Positions 1-5,997 of a DNA stretch of 8,570 nucleotides are shown piece by piece. The position numbers and the translations under genes are program-made. This stretch comes from a bacterium (GTDB lineage Bacteria > Patescibacteria > Paceibacteria > UBA9973 > SBAW01). The notes under the pieces were generated by a model. It searched no databases. It was given only the letters and a program-made list of their open reading frames with translations, and was not told where the DNA came from. The DNA is taken from assembly GCA_021825025.1 (NCBI GenBank), contig JAKAIP010000015.1, positions 1 through 8,570 of the forward strand, written 5' to 3'. Positions within the stretch are counted from its first letter, which is position 1; every line of letters begins with the position of its first letter.

Positions 1-844
1 AAATAGTGAGCTGTGTAGCAAGAATAATAACTGCTTGTGCAAGCGAAAGATTGCTCCAAATAAAGTTCATTTTATTCCAGAGCGTGAGTACTGGTCCTTT
101 TAGGAGAGTGAGGATACGGTTGCGTTCATATGCTTCTGAAACCGCCTGCTTGACGGTAGCTACATTACCCATCAGTTCATAACTGTCGCCATAGGCTCGA
201 AATAGATTTTTTTGATATTCTCGTTGTAATTCAGCTATAGGACGAACCGTGCGCAACAAAATAATGACATACAGCACAATACCAATGATGAGCGCTAGAG
301 TGAGCAAGTAGCTTATGGTAAGGCCAATCGCTATGACCACGAATATAGAGAGAAATTGCGGCGTAAGATCAATGACAATTTGTCCTACAATCGTTTCCAG
401 CTGTCCTGAGGCGCGGTTTATTTTCTCTTCTGTTTCCCCTATTTTCTTTGCCTTATGGAAAGCCATGGGGAGTTCCAGTATTTTGGAAATACCAGCAGAC
501 CAATAATCCACCCACACGGTATTCGAAAAGTTTTCACTGCGAATATTAATCTGCCAATTCATGAGAGAATTGATGAGTTGTATGACCGCCCACAATGCAA
601 GGAGCACTGCATACAAGGGCCACACGCGTCCAAACAGCTGTATATGAGACGGAGTGATAATCGCATCGAAAAACTTTCCGGCAATGTACGGAACAGTCGC
701 ATTTGCCACAGCCGCAATCACTCCGAGAATCGTGATAAAGACAATTTCCCGGCGATATATACGAATATAGCGCCACAGGACACGGGCTCCCGTGTGCAAT
801 CCATGCGTTGTAATAATAGGTTCTTTTGCGTTTTCAGTACTCAC
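1..844 (-). CDS. ABC exporter, N-terminal transmembrane domain (partial, runs off left edge)
   Basis: I translated the minus strand by hand: an open frame runs from the GTG at 844 to the left edge, giving 281 visible residues (MSTENAKEPIITTHG...). Hydrophobic spans lie at about residues 34-55, 75-93, 160-180 and 181-200, and another begins near the edge. The cytoplasmic stretch around residues 123-145 (LELPMAFHKAKKIGETEEK) resembles the coupling-helix region of type-1 ABC exporters (MsbA/HlyB fold), which typically reads LPxxFFxxxxxGE. The Walker A/B ATPase domain would lie beyond the window, so the substrate cannot be named. The GTG was chosen because an extended -10 box lies 6 bases upstream and the preceding TTG has no better support; the frame is open up to a TGA near 910. 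It diverges from tRNA-Val. The family call is fairly firm from topology and motif; half-transporter versus full exporter is unknown. Confidence 0.8.
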   Translation of the reverse strand, partial: MSTENAKEPIITTHGLHTGARVLWRYIRIYRREIVFITILGVIAAVANATVPYIAGKFFDAIITPSHIQLFGRVWPLYAVLLALWAVIQLINSLMNWQINIRSENFSNTVWVDYWSAGISKILELPMAFHKAKKIGETEEKINRASGQLETIVGQIVIDLTPQFLSIFVVIAIGLTISYLLTLALIIGIVLYVIILLRTVRPIAELQREYQKNLFRAYGDSYELMGNVATVKQAVSEAYERNRILTLLKGPVLTLWNKMNFIWSNLSLAQAVIILATQLTI

Positions 845-850
845 CAACGC

Positions 851-859
851 ACTATAGCA
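851..859 (-). promoter_or_regulatory. Extended -10 promoter of the ABC exporter gene
   Basis: Read on the minus strand this is TGC-TATAGT, an extended -10 element. Six bases (GCGTTG) separate it from the GTG start at 844, so the expected transcription start falls on the start codon and the mRNA would be leaderless. No convincing -35 box is visible, which is acceptable for an extended -10. The same TGCTATAGT string precedes tRNA-Phe at 5561-5569, which supports its use as a real promoter element in this genome. Confidence 0.55.
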
Positions 860-875
860 CAAGGGCTTTATACGG

Positions 876-903
876 TTGCTTTTTGAAAAAAACTCGCTAG
901 AGT
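876..903 (+). promoter_or_regulatory. Possible promoter of tRNA-Val(GAC)
   Basis: TTGCTT (876-881) and TAGAGT (898-903) are separated by 16 bases, which would start transcription near 910, a few bases before the tRNA 5' end at 914. Both boxes are imperfect matches to TTGACA/TATAAT. The better-looking TTGACT at 903-908 is too close to the tRNA to serve as its -35. This element would also serve tsaD if the two are co-transcribed. Confidence 0.35.
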
Positions 904-913
904 TGACTCATCT

Positions 914-986
914 GCACGCTTAGCTCAGTTGGTAGAGCATTCCCTTGACGTGGGAAGGGCCGGGGGTTCGAGTCCCTCAGCGTGCA
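914..986 (+). tRNA. tRNA-Val (anticodon GAC)
   Basis: The full cloverleaf can be folded by eye. The acceptor stem GCACGCT pairs with AGCGTGC and the discriminator is A986. The D arm is GCTC/GAGC, the anticodon stem TTCCC/GGGAA encloses the loop TTGACGT, and the T arm is GGGGG-TTCGAGT-CCCTC with one G-U pair. Anticodon GAC reads valine GUC/GUU codons. CCA is not encoded (the next bases are CTA), so it must be added after transcription. tsaD begins 10 bases after the tRNA end, and valS, the enzyme that charges this tRNA, is the next gene after that. Confidence 0.95.
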
Positions 987-996
987 CTATCGAACT

Positions 997-2067
997 ATGC
1001 GCATTTTGGCCATCGAAACATCGTGCGATGAAACAGGGATCGCTATAGTGGAAGGAGAAAAAGAAGGCACTGAGATTCGTTTTCAGGTGCTGAGTAACAC
1101 ACTTTTTTCCCAAGCGTCGCTCCACGCTTCCTTTGGAGGAGTCTACCCGACTCTGGCAAAACGGGAACATGAAAAAAATCTTCCGCTCCTCCTAGAGGAA
1201 GCGTTGCAAGAAGCTCGCACTATTCCAGAAACAATAGGAGCGATCGTAGTAACACAAGGGCCTGGATTGGAGCCGGCACTCTGGAGCGGTGTTACCTTCG
1301 CCCAAACGCTGGCACAAGAGTGGCACAAACCGCTGTTTGGTGTGAATCACCTGGAAGGACATCTCATTTCTTCTCTAGTGGAGCAAGGAATATTGTCTGA
1401 TATTGCTCTTCCGGTATTGGGATTGCTCATCTCTGGAGGCCATAGCGAATTTACAGTGATGTCTGAATGGTTTACGTATGCCATCATCGGTGAAACACGC
1501 GATGACGCGGTGGGAGAAGCATTTGATAAGGTGGCACGCATGCTGGATCTCCCCTATCCGGGAGGACCGCATATCTCCCGATTGGCAAAAGAAGCGCGCA
1601 TACAAAACCTTACTGCACCGAAATCACTTCCCCGCCCCATGGTGCACATGGAGACCTGTGATGTGTCATTTTCAGGACTCAAAACAGCAATGCTCTATGC
1701 ATTGCGCGATCATGGAACCATATCAGAGCAAGAGCGGATGGGATTTGCTAGAGAATTTGAAGATGCTGTTACCGATGTGTTTGTTGCAAAAACACGGCGA
1801 GCGCTCGCCCTTTCTCACGCCCGCACATTTGTTATCGGCGGCGGTGTAGCAGCAAACCTGCATATTCGTACCGCACTTGAACGCCTACTGGCAGAAGAAT
1901 TCCCTACGGTAACACTCAAACTGCCGGAACTCTCCATTACTGGAGACAACGCTGTCATGATTGCAGAGGCGGCGTTGGTTCGTTTTTTACGCCGTATGTG
2001 GAACACAGAGCATCCTCCTGTTCAGATTCGCGCAATCGGCAACCTCTCGATTACCGAAGCAAAATAA
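997..2067 (+). CDS. tsaD: tRNA N6-adenosine threonylcarbamoyltransferase TsaD (Kae1/Gcp family)
   Basis: TsaD transfers the threonylcarbamoyl group from threonylcarbamoyl-AMP to A37 of ANN-decoding tRNAs (t6A) in the cytoplasm, in bacteria together with TsaB and TsaE. The 356-residue product has the usual family length. It opens with the ASKHA phosphate-loop signature LAIETSCDETG (residues 4-14). It carries the metal-binding histidines in VNHLEGH (H118, H122), the SGGHS nucleotide loop (146-150), the GETRDDAVGEAFDKVARML block (165-183), SFSGLKTA, GGGVAANLHIR and a late Asp in TGDNAVM. An in-frame GTG at 982 lies inside the tRNA-Val acceptor stem, so I take the ATG at 997, where homology begins. 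No Shine-Dalgarno sequence or good -10 box precedes it, so it is probably co-transcribed with tRNA-Val; tRNA 3' processing would leave a 10-base leader. Ends 14 bases before valS. Confidence 0.96.
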   Translation: MRILAIETSCDETGIAIVEGEKEGTEIRFQVLSNTLFSQASLHASFGGVYPTLAKREHEKNLPLLLEEALQEARTIPETIGAIVVTQGPGLEPALWSGVTFAQTLAQEWHKPLFGVNHLEGHLISSLVEQGILSDIALPVLGLLISGGHSEFTVMSEWFTYAIIGETRDDAVGEAFDKVARMLDLPYPGGPHISRLAKEARIQNLTAPKSLPRPMVHMETCDVSFSGLKTAMLYALRDHGTISEQERMGFAREFEDAVTDVFVAKTRRALALSHARTFVIGGGVAANLHIRTALERLLAEEFPTVTLKLPELSITGDNAVMIAEAALVRFLRRMWNTEHPPVQIRAIGNLSITEAK

Positions 2068-2069
2068 CG

Positions 2070-2075
2070 TATATT
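2070..2075 (+). promoter_or_regulatory. Possible -10 box for a leaderless valS mRNA
   Basis: TATATT lies just after the tsaD stop (2065-2067), with exactly 6 bases (GGCTGC) before the valS ATG at 2082. The expected start of transcription coincides with the A of the ATG. No Shine-Dalgarno motif exists in the 14-base gap, so either this promoter or coupling to tsaD must explain translation. No convincing -35 box is visible. Confidence 0.45.
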
Positions 2076-2081
2076 GGCTGC

Positions 2082-4253
2082 ATGCCTGAAAAATTTCTCA
2101 AACCCTACGATCACACACAGGTAGAAGGTCCTATCTATACTCGATGGGAACAAAGTGGCTATTTTAACCCCGACACGCTTCCTGGAAATAGAACGGAACC
2201 GTTTTGTGTGGTACTTCCTCCGCCAAACGTAACTGGAGTGCTCCATTTGGGACATGCATACGAAGATGCATTGCAAGACACCATTGTCCGGTATCAACGT
2301 ATGCAAGGTAAAAAAGTACTGTGGATCCCGGGCACTGACTCTGCTGCAATCGCAACTCAGGCTCGCGTGGAGAAGAATATACAAAAAAGTGAAGGCAAAA
2401 GTCGGCATGACATCGGCCGCGAAGAACTGGTACGCCAGGTTGAAGCATTCGCAAAAGGAAGCGAGCACACCATTCTTGCCCAGGTACGCCAAATGGGCGC
2501 GTCACTGGATTGGTCGCGATATGCGTATACCCTTGATGAAAAACGTACAAACGCAGTCATGACTGCGTTTGTCCGCATGTATGAAGCAGGCCTCATTTAC
2601 CGCGGCAATCGGATCATCAACTGGGATCCAAAAGGACAAACCACCATTTCTGACGATGAAATCGTGTATGAAACGCGGAAAGCAAAATTGTATACCTTCA
2701 AATATGCAAAGGATTTTCCGATTGCCATCGCAACTACCCGCCCAGAAACAAAGGTGGGCGATGTTGCGGTTGCCGTACATCCCGATGATCCGCGGTATCA
2801 AGCATTTATCGGCAAAGAATATGATGTGGTGTTTTGTGATGTGCCGCTACATATCCAGATCGTTGCCGACTCAAGCGTTGAACAGGAATTCGGAACAGGG
2901 GCGCTCGGAGTGACTCCGGCGCATAGCATGGCTGATTGGGAAATTGCAGACCGCCACGATCTTCCCCGCCCGCAGGTGATCAATGAATACGCGCGCATGA
3001 TGGTTGATGGACGTCTGAAAGATAAAAAGACAACGGAAGCGCGAGAGTTAGTAATTCAGTGGCTTACCAATGAAGGACTTTTAGAGAATGAGATAGAGAT
3101 AGATCAGAACATCTCTACCGCGGAACGGACAGGGGGTATTGTGGAACCATTACCGAAATTACAATGGTTCATTGACGTGGATAAACCGTTCGTGCTTTCT
3201 CATTCTGAAATCCCTGGTATTGCATCGGGAACAGAAACAACGCTCAAACAGATCATGTTGCAGAGCGTGGAAAGCGGCGCGATCAACATGTTTCCCGATC
3301 GATTCAGAAAATCATATTTTCATTGGATTGAGCATTTACGAGACTGGTGTATCTCGCGACAGATCTGGTTCGGTCATCGCATCCCTGTGTGGTATCGCGA
3401 CGATGAAGTGTACTGCGGACTTACAGCGCCTGCCGAAAATGGCTGGGCGCAAGACCCTGACGTGCTTGATACGTGGTTTTCATCGGCGCTATGGACCTTT
3501 TCTACACTTGGCTGGCCGGAACACACGAAAGACCTTGAAACATTTCATCCGACATCGTTCCTCTCTCCTGGGTATGAACTTCTCTATCTATGGGTCTCAC
3601 GCATGATTCTCATGAGCGGATTCCATTTGGGTCAAATTCCTTTTAAAACGGTAATGTTTCATGGCATTGTGCGAGATAAACATGGAAAAAAATTTAGTAA
3701 ATCAGCGGGGAATGGTATTGATCCACTCGATATGATCACAAAGTATGGAGCTGATGCACTTCGTATGAGTTTGTTGGTGAGTGCCGCCGCAGGAAATGAC
3801 ATTACCTTTGATGAACAGCGAGTAAAGGGATACAAGTTATTTGGGAACAAATTATGGAATATTACCCGGTTTGTCCTTGAACACACAAAGGAGACGCAAT
3901 TGGAACAACCGCCACTCACCCCAGAAGATGCGGTACTGCTTGCAGAAATAGATCGCCTTGCAGCAGATATAACAGAACAGTTTGAACAGTATCGTATTTC
4001 AATTGTTGTGGAGCTTATCTATCATTACCTATGGGATCGTTTTGCAAGTGAGATCCTTGAGGCAAGTAAGCCGATTCTGAAAGGAACAGACGAAGCGGCG
4101 AAGTGCTCGCGCGGGTGGACACTGCGCACCATGCTCTCGCGCTGCCTCATGCTCTTGCATCCGCTTATGCCGTTTATCACCGAAGAGATTTGGAGCAGCC
4201 TGCCGGAACATACGGAACTTCTCATGGTTGCACAGTGGCCGCATAGTGCATAA
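2082..4253 (+). CDS. valS: Valyl-tRNA synthetase (compact form)
   Basis: Class Ia synthetase that charges tRNA-Val and hydrolyses mischarged Thr-tRNA in its CP1 editing domain. The ATG at 2082 starts MPEKFLKPYD; an upstream in-frame ATG at 1998 lies inside tsaD and was rejected. PPPNVTGVLHLGHA carries the HIGH motif (HLGH, residues 55-58). The editing-domain signature ATTRPET is at 217-223. WCISRQIWFGHRIPVWY and DPDVLDTWFSSALWTFSTLGWPE follow as in ValRS. The KMSKS equivalent KFSKS is at 537-541, and LHPLMPFITEEIW (692-704) belongs to the anticodon-binding domain. At 723 residues it is far shorter than E. coli ValRS (951). It ends at AQWPHSA, so the C-terminal coiled-coil arm that contacts the tRNA elbow appears absent. 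The catalytic motifs are intact, so I expect an active enzyme. Located two genes downstream of tRNA-Val(GAC). Confidence 0.96.
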   Translation: MPEKFLKPYDHTQVEGPIYTRWEQSGYFNPDTLPGNRTEPFCVVLPPPNVTGVLHLGHAYEDALQDTIVRYQRMQGKKVLWIPGTDSAAIATQARVEKNIQKSEGKSRHDIGREELVRQVEAFAKGSEHTILAQVRQMGASLDWSRYAYTLDEKRTNAVMTAFVRMYEAGLIYRGNRIINWDPKGQTTISDDEIVYETRKAKLYTFKYAKDFPIAIATTRPETKVGDVAVAVHPDDPRYQAFIGKEYDVVFCDVPLHIQIVADSSVEQEFGTGALGVTPAHSMADWEIADRHDLPRPQVINEYARMMVDGRLKDKKTTEARELVIQWLTNEGLLENEIEIDQNISTAERTGGIVEPLPKLQWFIDVDKPFVLSHSEIPGIASGTETTLKQIMLQSVESGAINMFPDRFRKSYFHWIEHLRDWCISRQIWFGHRIPVWYRDDEVYCGLTAPAENGWAQDPDVLDTWFSSALWTFSTLGWPEHTKDLETFHPTSFLSPGYELLYLWVSRMILMSGFHLGQIPFKTVMFHGIVRDKHGKKFSKSAGNGIDPLDMITKYGADALRMSLLVSAAAGNDITFDEQRVKGYKLFGNKLWNITRFVLEHTKETQLEQPPLTPEDAVLLAEIDRLAADITEQFEQYRISIVVELIYHYLWDRFASEILEASKPILKGTDEAAKCSRGWTLRTMLSRCLMLLHPLMPFITEEIWSSLPEHTELLMVAQWPHSA

Positions 4254-4256
4254 AGA

Positions 4257-4272
4257 CTGCGGTATACTGCAG
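4257..4272 (+). promoter_or_regulatory. -10 box of the PrsW-like gene within a near-palindrome
   Basis: TATACT (4263-4268) is a good -10 box, 9 bases before the ATG at 4278. It sits in the middle of CTGCGGTATACTGCAG, whose two halves are complementary except for one G/T position. The symmetry could be an operator or chance. AGGAAGG directly abuts the ATG with no spacing, so it is unlikely to act as a normal ribosome binding site; the predicted leader is about 3 bases. No -35 box was recognised. Confidence 0.4.
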
Positions 4273-4277
4273 GAAGG

Positions 4278-4967
4278 ATGACTGCACCGATAGCTTTTCT
4301 CATTGCGTTTCTTGCCGGTATTGCACCGACTGGGATCTGGCTTGGCTTCTGGCTGCTTGAAGATCGGTGCGACCCAGAGCCGAAACGCTACATTTTCTAT
4401 TCGTTTGCACTCGGCATGCTTGCCGTAACACTCGCCCTTCCTCTCGAACAGTATGCGGAATCGTTCGCGACGGGGTTTGGTTTGTACCTTTCCTGGGCAG
4501 CAATAGAAGAACTATTGAAATTTGGCGCCGCATATCTCGCAGCACTGCGGTTACCGGTGTTTGATGAACCGCTTTCCGGCCTCATCTATTTGGTAACCGC
4601 CGCACTGGGCTTTTCATTTGTAGAAAATACCTTATTTCTTATGCCATCCATCATGGATGGCAATCTGTTGCGCGCGGTAGCAACCGGCGATTTACGTTTC
4701 ATTGGTGCTACGCTAGTGCATACGCTTGCTTCTGGCGTCATCGGCATCGCACTAGGACTCACCTATTACGCACCTGCTTCTGTGCGCAGACTAGCGGCAC
4801 TGGGCGGACTTATCCTTGCAATCCTGTTGCATGCATACTTCAACTTTTTTATACTCAAAGCAGGCAGCAGCGGAACGTTTTTCGTCTTTTTCTGCATCTG
4901 GATTGGTATTATTGCGCTCCTCATGTTCACCGAGCGAATAAAACTGCCTGAACGGGACTATTGTTAA
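4278..4967 (+). CDS. PrsW-family intramembrane metalloprotease
   Basis: A 229-residue multi-span membrane protein. PrsW proteins belong to the CAAX-protease/bacteriocin-processing (ABI) superfamily; B. subtilis PrsW cleaves the anti-sigma factor RsiW at site 1. The diagnostic motifs are in order: EDRCDPEPK (28-36), the glutamate pair AAIEELLKF (E77, E78, K81), GFSFVEN (111-117), a histidine in LVHTLASG (H148), and LLHAYFNF (H185, N189). Most of the remainder is hydrophobic, consistent with about seven or eight spans. No anti-sigma factor is visible nearby, so the substrate is unknown and a sigma-pathway role should not be assumed. Starts 24 bases after valS. Its stop codon overlaps the region feeding the hsp20 start, and TATTGT in its final codons may be the hsp20 promoter. 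Family assignment is solid; function is inferred. Confidence 0.88.
   Translation: MTAPIAFLIAFLAGIAPTGIWLGFWLLEDRCDPEPKRYIFYSFALGMLAVTLALPLEQYAESFATGFGLYLSWAAIEELLKFGAAYLAALRLPVFDEPLSGLIYLVTAALGFSFVENTLFLMPSIMDGNLLRAVATGDLRFIGATLVHTLASGVIGIALGLTYYAPASVRRLAALGGLILAILLHAYFNFFILKAGSSGTFFVFFCIWIGIIALLMFTERIKLPERDYC
4959..4964 (+). promoter_or_regulatory. Possible -10 box of hsp20
   Basis: TATTGT forms the last two sense codons of the PrsW-like gene and lies 5 bases before the hsp20 ATG at 4970, close to the leaderless spacing seen elsewhere in the window. Its match to TATAAT is only moderate and no -35 box is seen, so co-transcription with the PrsW-like gene remains equally possible. Confidence 0.3.
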
Positions 4968-4969
4968 GT

Positions 4970-5470
4970 ATGGCTCGAGAAAAAAAATCACTCTTTGAAT
5001 GGCTCACGGGAAGCAGTGGCGCGGAAAGCGACTACTCTTTTGATGATATAGAAAGCGGCGGTTCAAGCGTAAGTCATCGTCCGCCTGCATTTGCAGCTCC
5101 TGAACGTACCCTGCAAGTCACTGAACCGGAAGTGGAAGCGGAAGGAGAGCTTGCAGTTGATGTCTACCAAACTCCTACGCATATTGTAATCAAAGCAATG
5201 ATCGCCGGCGTTCGACCGGATGACCTTGATGTTTCCATAACACGGGACATGGTCACGATTCGCGGAAAACGGGAACGCCACATGGAAGCGACTGCTGGCG
5301 ATTTCTTTTTCCAAGAACTGTATTGGGGTGCATTCGCCCGCACCATTGTCCTACCGCAAGAAGTAGAGATAGAAGAAGCAGAAGCAACTGAAAAACACGG
5401 ACTTCTCGTTATCCGCCTTCCCAAACTCGATAAGGGACGTCAAGCAAAGCTGAAAATAAAGTCGAACTAA
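4970..5470 (+). CDS. Small heat shock protein, Hsp20/alpha-crystallin family
   Basis: ATP-independent holdase chaperone of 166 residues. An N-terminal region (1-60) is acidic, Ser/Gly/Pro-rich and probably disordered. The alpha-crystallin domain spans about 62-153: DVYQTPTHIVIKAMIAGV, DDLDVSITRDMVTIRGKRE, the conserved GAFARTIVLP (120-129), and HGLLVIRLPK (143-152). The tail has LKI near the end (161-163), which could be the I/L-X-I motif used in oligomer assembly. The ATG at 4970 was chosen over an in-frame TTG at 4961 that lies inside the upstream gene. No Shine-Dalgarno sequence is visible. The PrsW-like stop is only 2 bases away, suggesting a membrane/protein-stress pair. It converges on tRNA-Phe with 4 bases between them and no terminator. 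Confidence 0.92.
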   Translation: MAREKKSLFEWLTGSSGAESDYSFDDIESGGSSVSHRPPAFAAPERTLQVTEPEVEAEGELAVDVYQTPTHIVIKAMIAGVRPDDLDVSITRDMVTIRGKRERHMEATAGDFFFQELYWGAFARTIVLPQEVEIEEAEATEKHGLLVIRLPKLDKGRQAKLKIKSN

Positions 5471-5474
5471 TCTT

Positions 5475-5550
5475 TGGTGCTTGGGGCCGGGCTCGAACCG
5501 GCGACCCCCTCCTCTTCAGGGAGATGCTCTACCAACTGAGCTACCCAAGC
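5475..5550 (-). tRNA. tRNA-Phe (anticodon GAA), CCA encoded
   Basis: On the minus strand, GCTTGGG pairs with CCCAAGC as the acceptor stem, followed by discriminator A and an encoded CCA (5477-5475). The D arm is GCTC/GAGC. The anticodon stem TCTCC/GGAGG holds the loop CTGAAGA with anticodon GAA. The T arm is GCCGG-TTCGAGC-CCGGC. It is the only one of the four tRNAs here with an encoded CCA. It lies 41 bases downstream of tRNA-Arg on the same strand and has its own -10 box. Confidence 0.95.
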
Positions 5551-5560
5551 GCAAAGTTGT

Positions 5561-5569
5561 ACTATAGCA
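5561..5569 (-). promoter_or_regulatory. Extended -10 promoter of tRNA-Phe
   Basis: On the minus strand this reads TGC-TATAGT, identical to the element before the ABC exporter gene. Transcription would start near 5554, about 4 bases before the mature tRNA 5' end at 5550. It lies in the 41-base gap after tRNA-Arg, so tRNA-Phe can be expressed on its own. Confidence 0.55.
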
Positions 5570-5591
5570 AACTTATAGGTCTGAGAGAATA

Positions 5592-5663
5592 TGCCCTCGG
5601 CAGGAATCGAACCCACATTGATCCCTTAGGACGGGACTGTTCTATCCATTGAACTACGAGGGC
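5592..5663 (-). tRNA. tRNA-Arg (anticodon CCT)
   Basis: On the minus strand, GCCCTCG pairs with CGAGGGC, with discriminator A and no encoded CCA (TAT follows). The D arm is GTTC/GAAC. The anticodon stem GTCCC/GGGAT encloses GTCCTAA, giving anticodon CCT, which reads the AGG arginine codon. The T arm is GTGGG-TTCGATT-CCTGC with two G-U pairs. The variable loop is short (4 bases). Its 5' end lies one base after the U-tract of the glutaredoxin terminator, leaving little room for a promoter of its own. Confidence 0.93.
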
Positions 5664-5664
5664 G

Positions 5665-5689
5665 AAAAACACCGGCCTTGAGCCGGTGT
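5665..5689 (-). terminator. Intrinsic terminator of the glutaredoxin gene
   Basis: Minus-strand transcripts fold ACACCGGC-TCAAG-GCCGGTGT, an 8-bp GC-rich stem with a 5-base loop, followed directly by a short U-run. It begins 33 bases after the glutaredoxin stop and ends 1 base before tRNA-Arg. It is the only textbook Rho-independent terminator I found in the window. Confidence 0.85.
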
Positions 5690-5722
5690 GTTGATTATGC
5701 AACAGAAGTGCGGAAATGCTAA

Positions 5723-5965
5723 TCAGGCCGCTACACCCAACTGCGAAGCAAGCTTATCGCGATCAAATCCAATAGTGACCTCCCCGTCAATGACGATGAC
5801 CGGCACTCCCAATTGCCCTGTCATATTGATCATTTCGGTGCGTTTCGCGGCATCGCTTGCTACGTCATACGAGGTATATTCAAGCTTATTCTCCTCGAAG
5901 AATGCTTTTGCCATCTGACAGAAATGACAAGTTGGTGTTGAGTAAATGGTGATTTTTTTTGCCAT
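5723..5965 (-). CDS. Glutaredoxin / NrdH-redoxin-like thiol-disulfide protein
   Basis: A single thioredoxin-fold domain of 80 residues, the usual size for NrdH/YruB-type glutaredoxins. It has a beta strand KKITIYSTPT, then the redox pair CHFC (C13, C16), the cis-proline loop TGQLGVPVIVI (P55), and the C-terminal GFDRDKL (66-72). The product would exchange thiols and disulfides in the cytoplasm. Whether it serves ribonucleotide reductase, glutathione or another thiol cannot be read from the sequence. The ATG at 5965 gives the canonical N-terminus. The reductase stop lies 32 bases upstream, with a -10 box in the gap, so it may be transcribed with the reductase or alone. The gene ends with TGA and is followed by a strong terminator. 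Confidence 0.9.
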   Translation of the reverse strand: MAKKITIYSTPTCHFCQMAKAFFEENKLEYTSYDVASDAAKRTEMINMTGQLGVPVIVIDGEVTIGFDRDKLASQLGVAA

Positions 5966-5989
5966 AAATATGTTTGTTGGTTCTTCTAA

Positions 5990-5995
5990 AGTATA
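5990..5995 (-). promoter_or_regulatory. -10 box upstream of the glutaredoxin gene
   Basis: TATACT on the minus strand, 2 bases past the reductase stop codon. The predicted leader is about 18 bases, so this gene does not follow the leaderless pattern. Only a weak purine run (AGAAGAA) precedes the ATG, about 15 bases away. Confidence 0.4.
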
Positions 5996-5997
5996 GG

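Noticed and set aside
455..886. A 143-codon plus-strand open frame opposite the ABC exporter gene
   Set aside because: Its product has no domain-like composition, while the minus strand reads as a clean membrane protein with an ABC exporter coupling-helix motif. It is an antisense shadow.
982..996. GTG at 982 as the tsaD start
   Set aside because: It lies within the acceptor stem of tRNA-Val and adds five residues before the conserved MRILAIETSC; the ATG at 997 is the natural start.
1998..2081. ATG at 1998 as the valS start
   Set aside because: It lies inside tsaD and adds 28 residues unlike ValRS; the ATG at 2082 has a -10 box at leaderless spacing.
4271..4277. AGGAAGG as a Shine-Dalgarno site for the PrsW-like gene
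   Set aside because: It touches the ATG with no spacer, so it cannot pair with 16S rRNA in the usual geometry; the -10 box just upstream also leaves almost no leader.
5723..5725. TGA recoded as glycine or tryptophan, as in some CPR lineages
   Set aside because: TGA ends the glutaredoxin frame at the expected length, just before a terminator, and no conserved gene here has an internal TGA.
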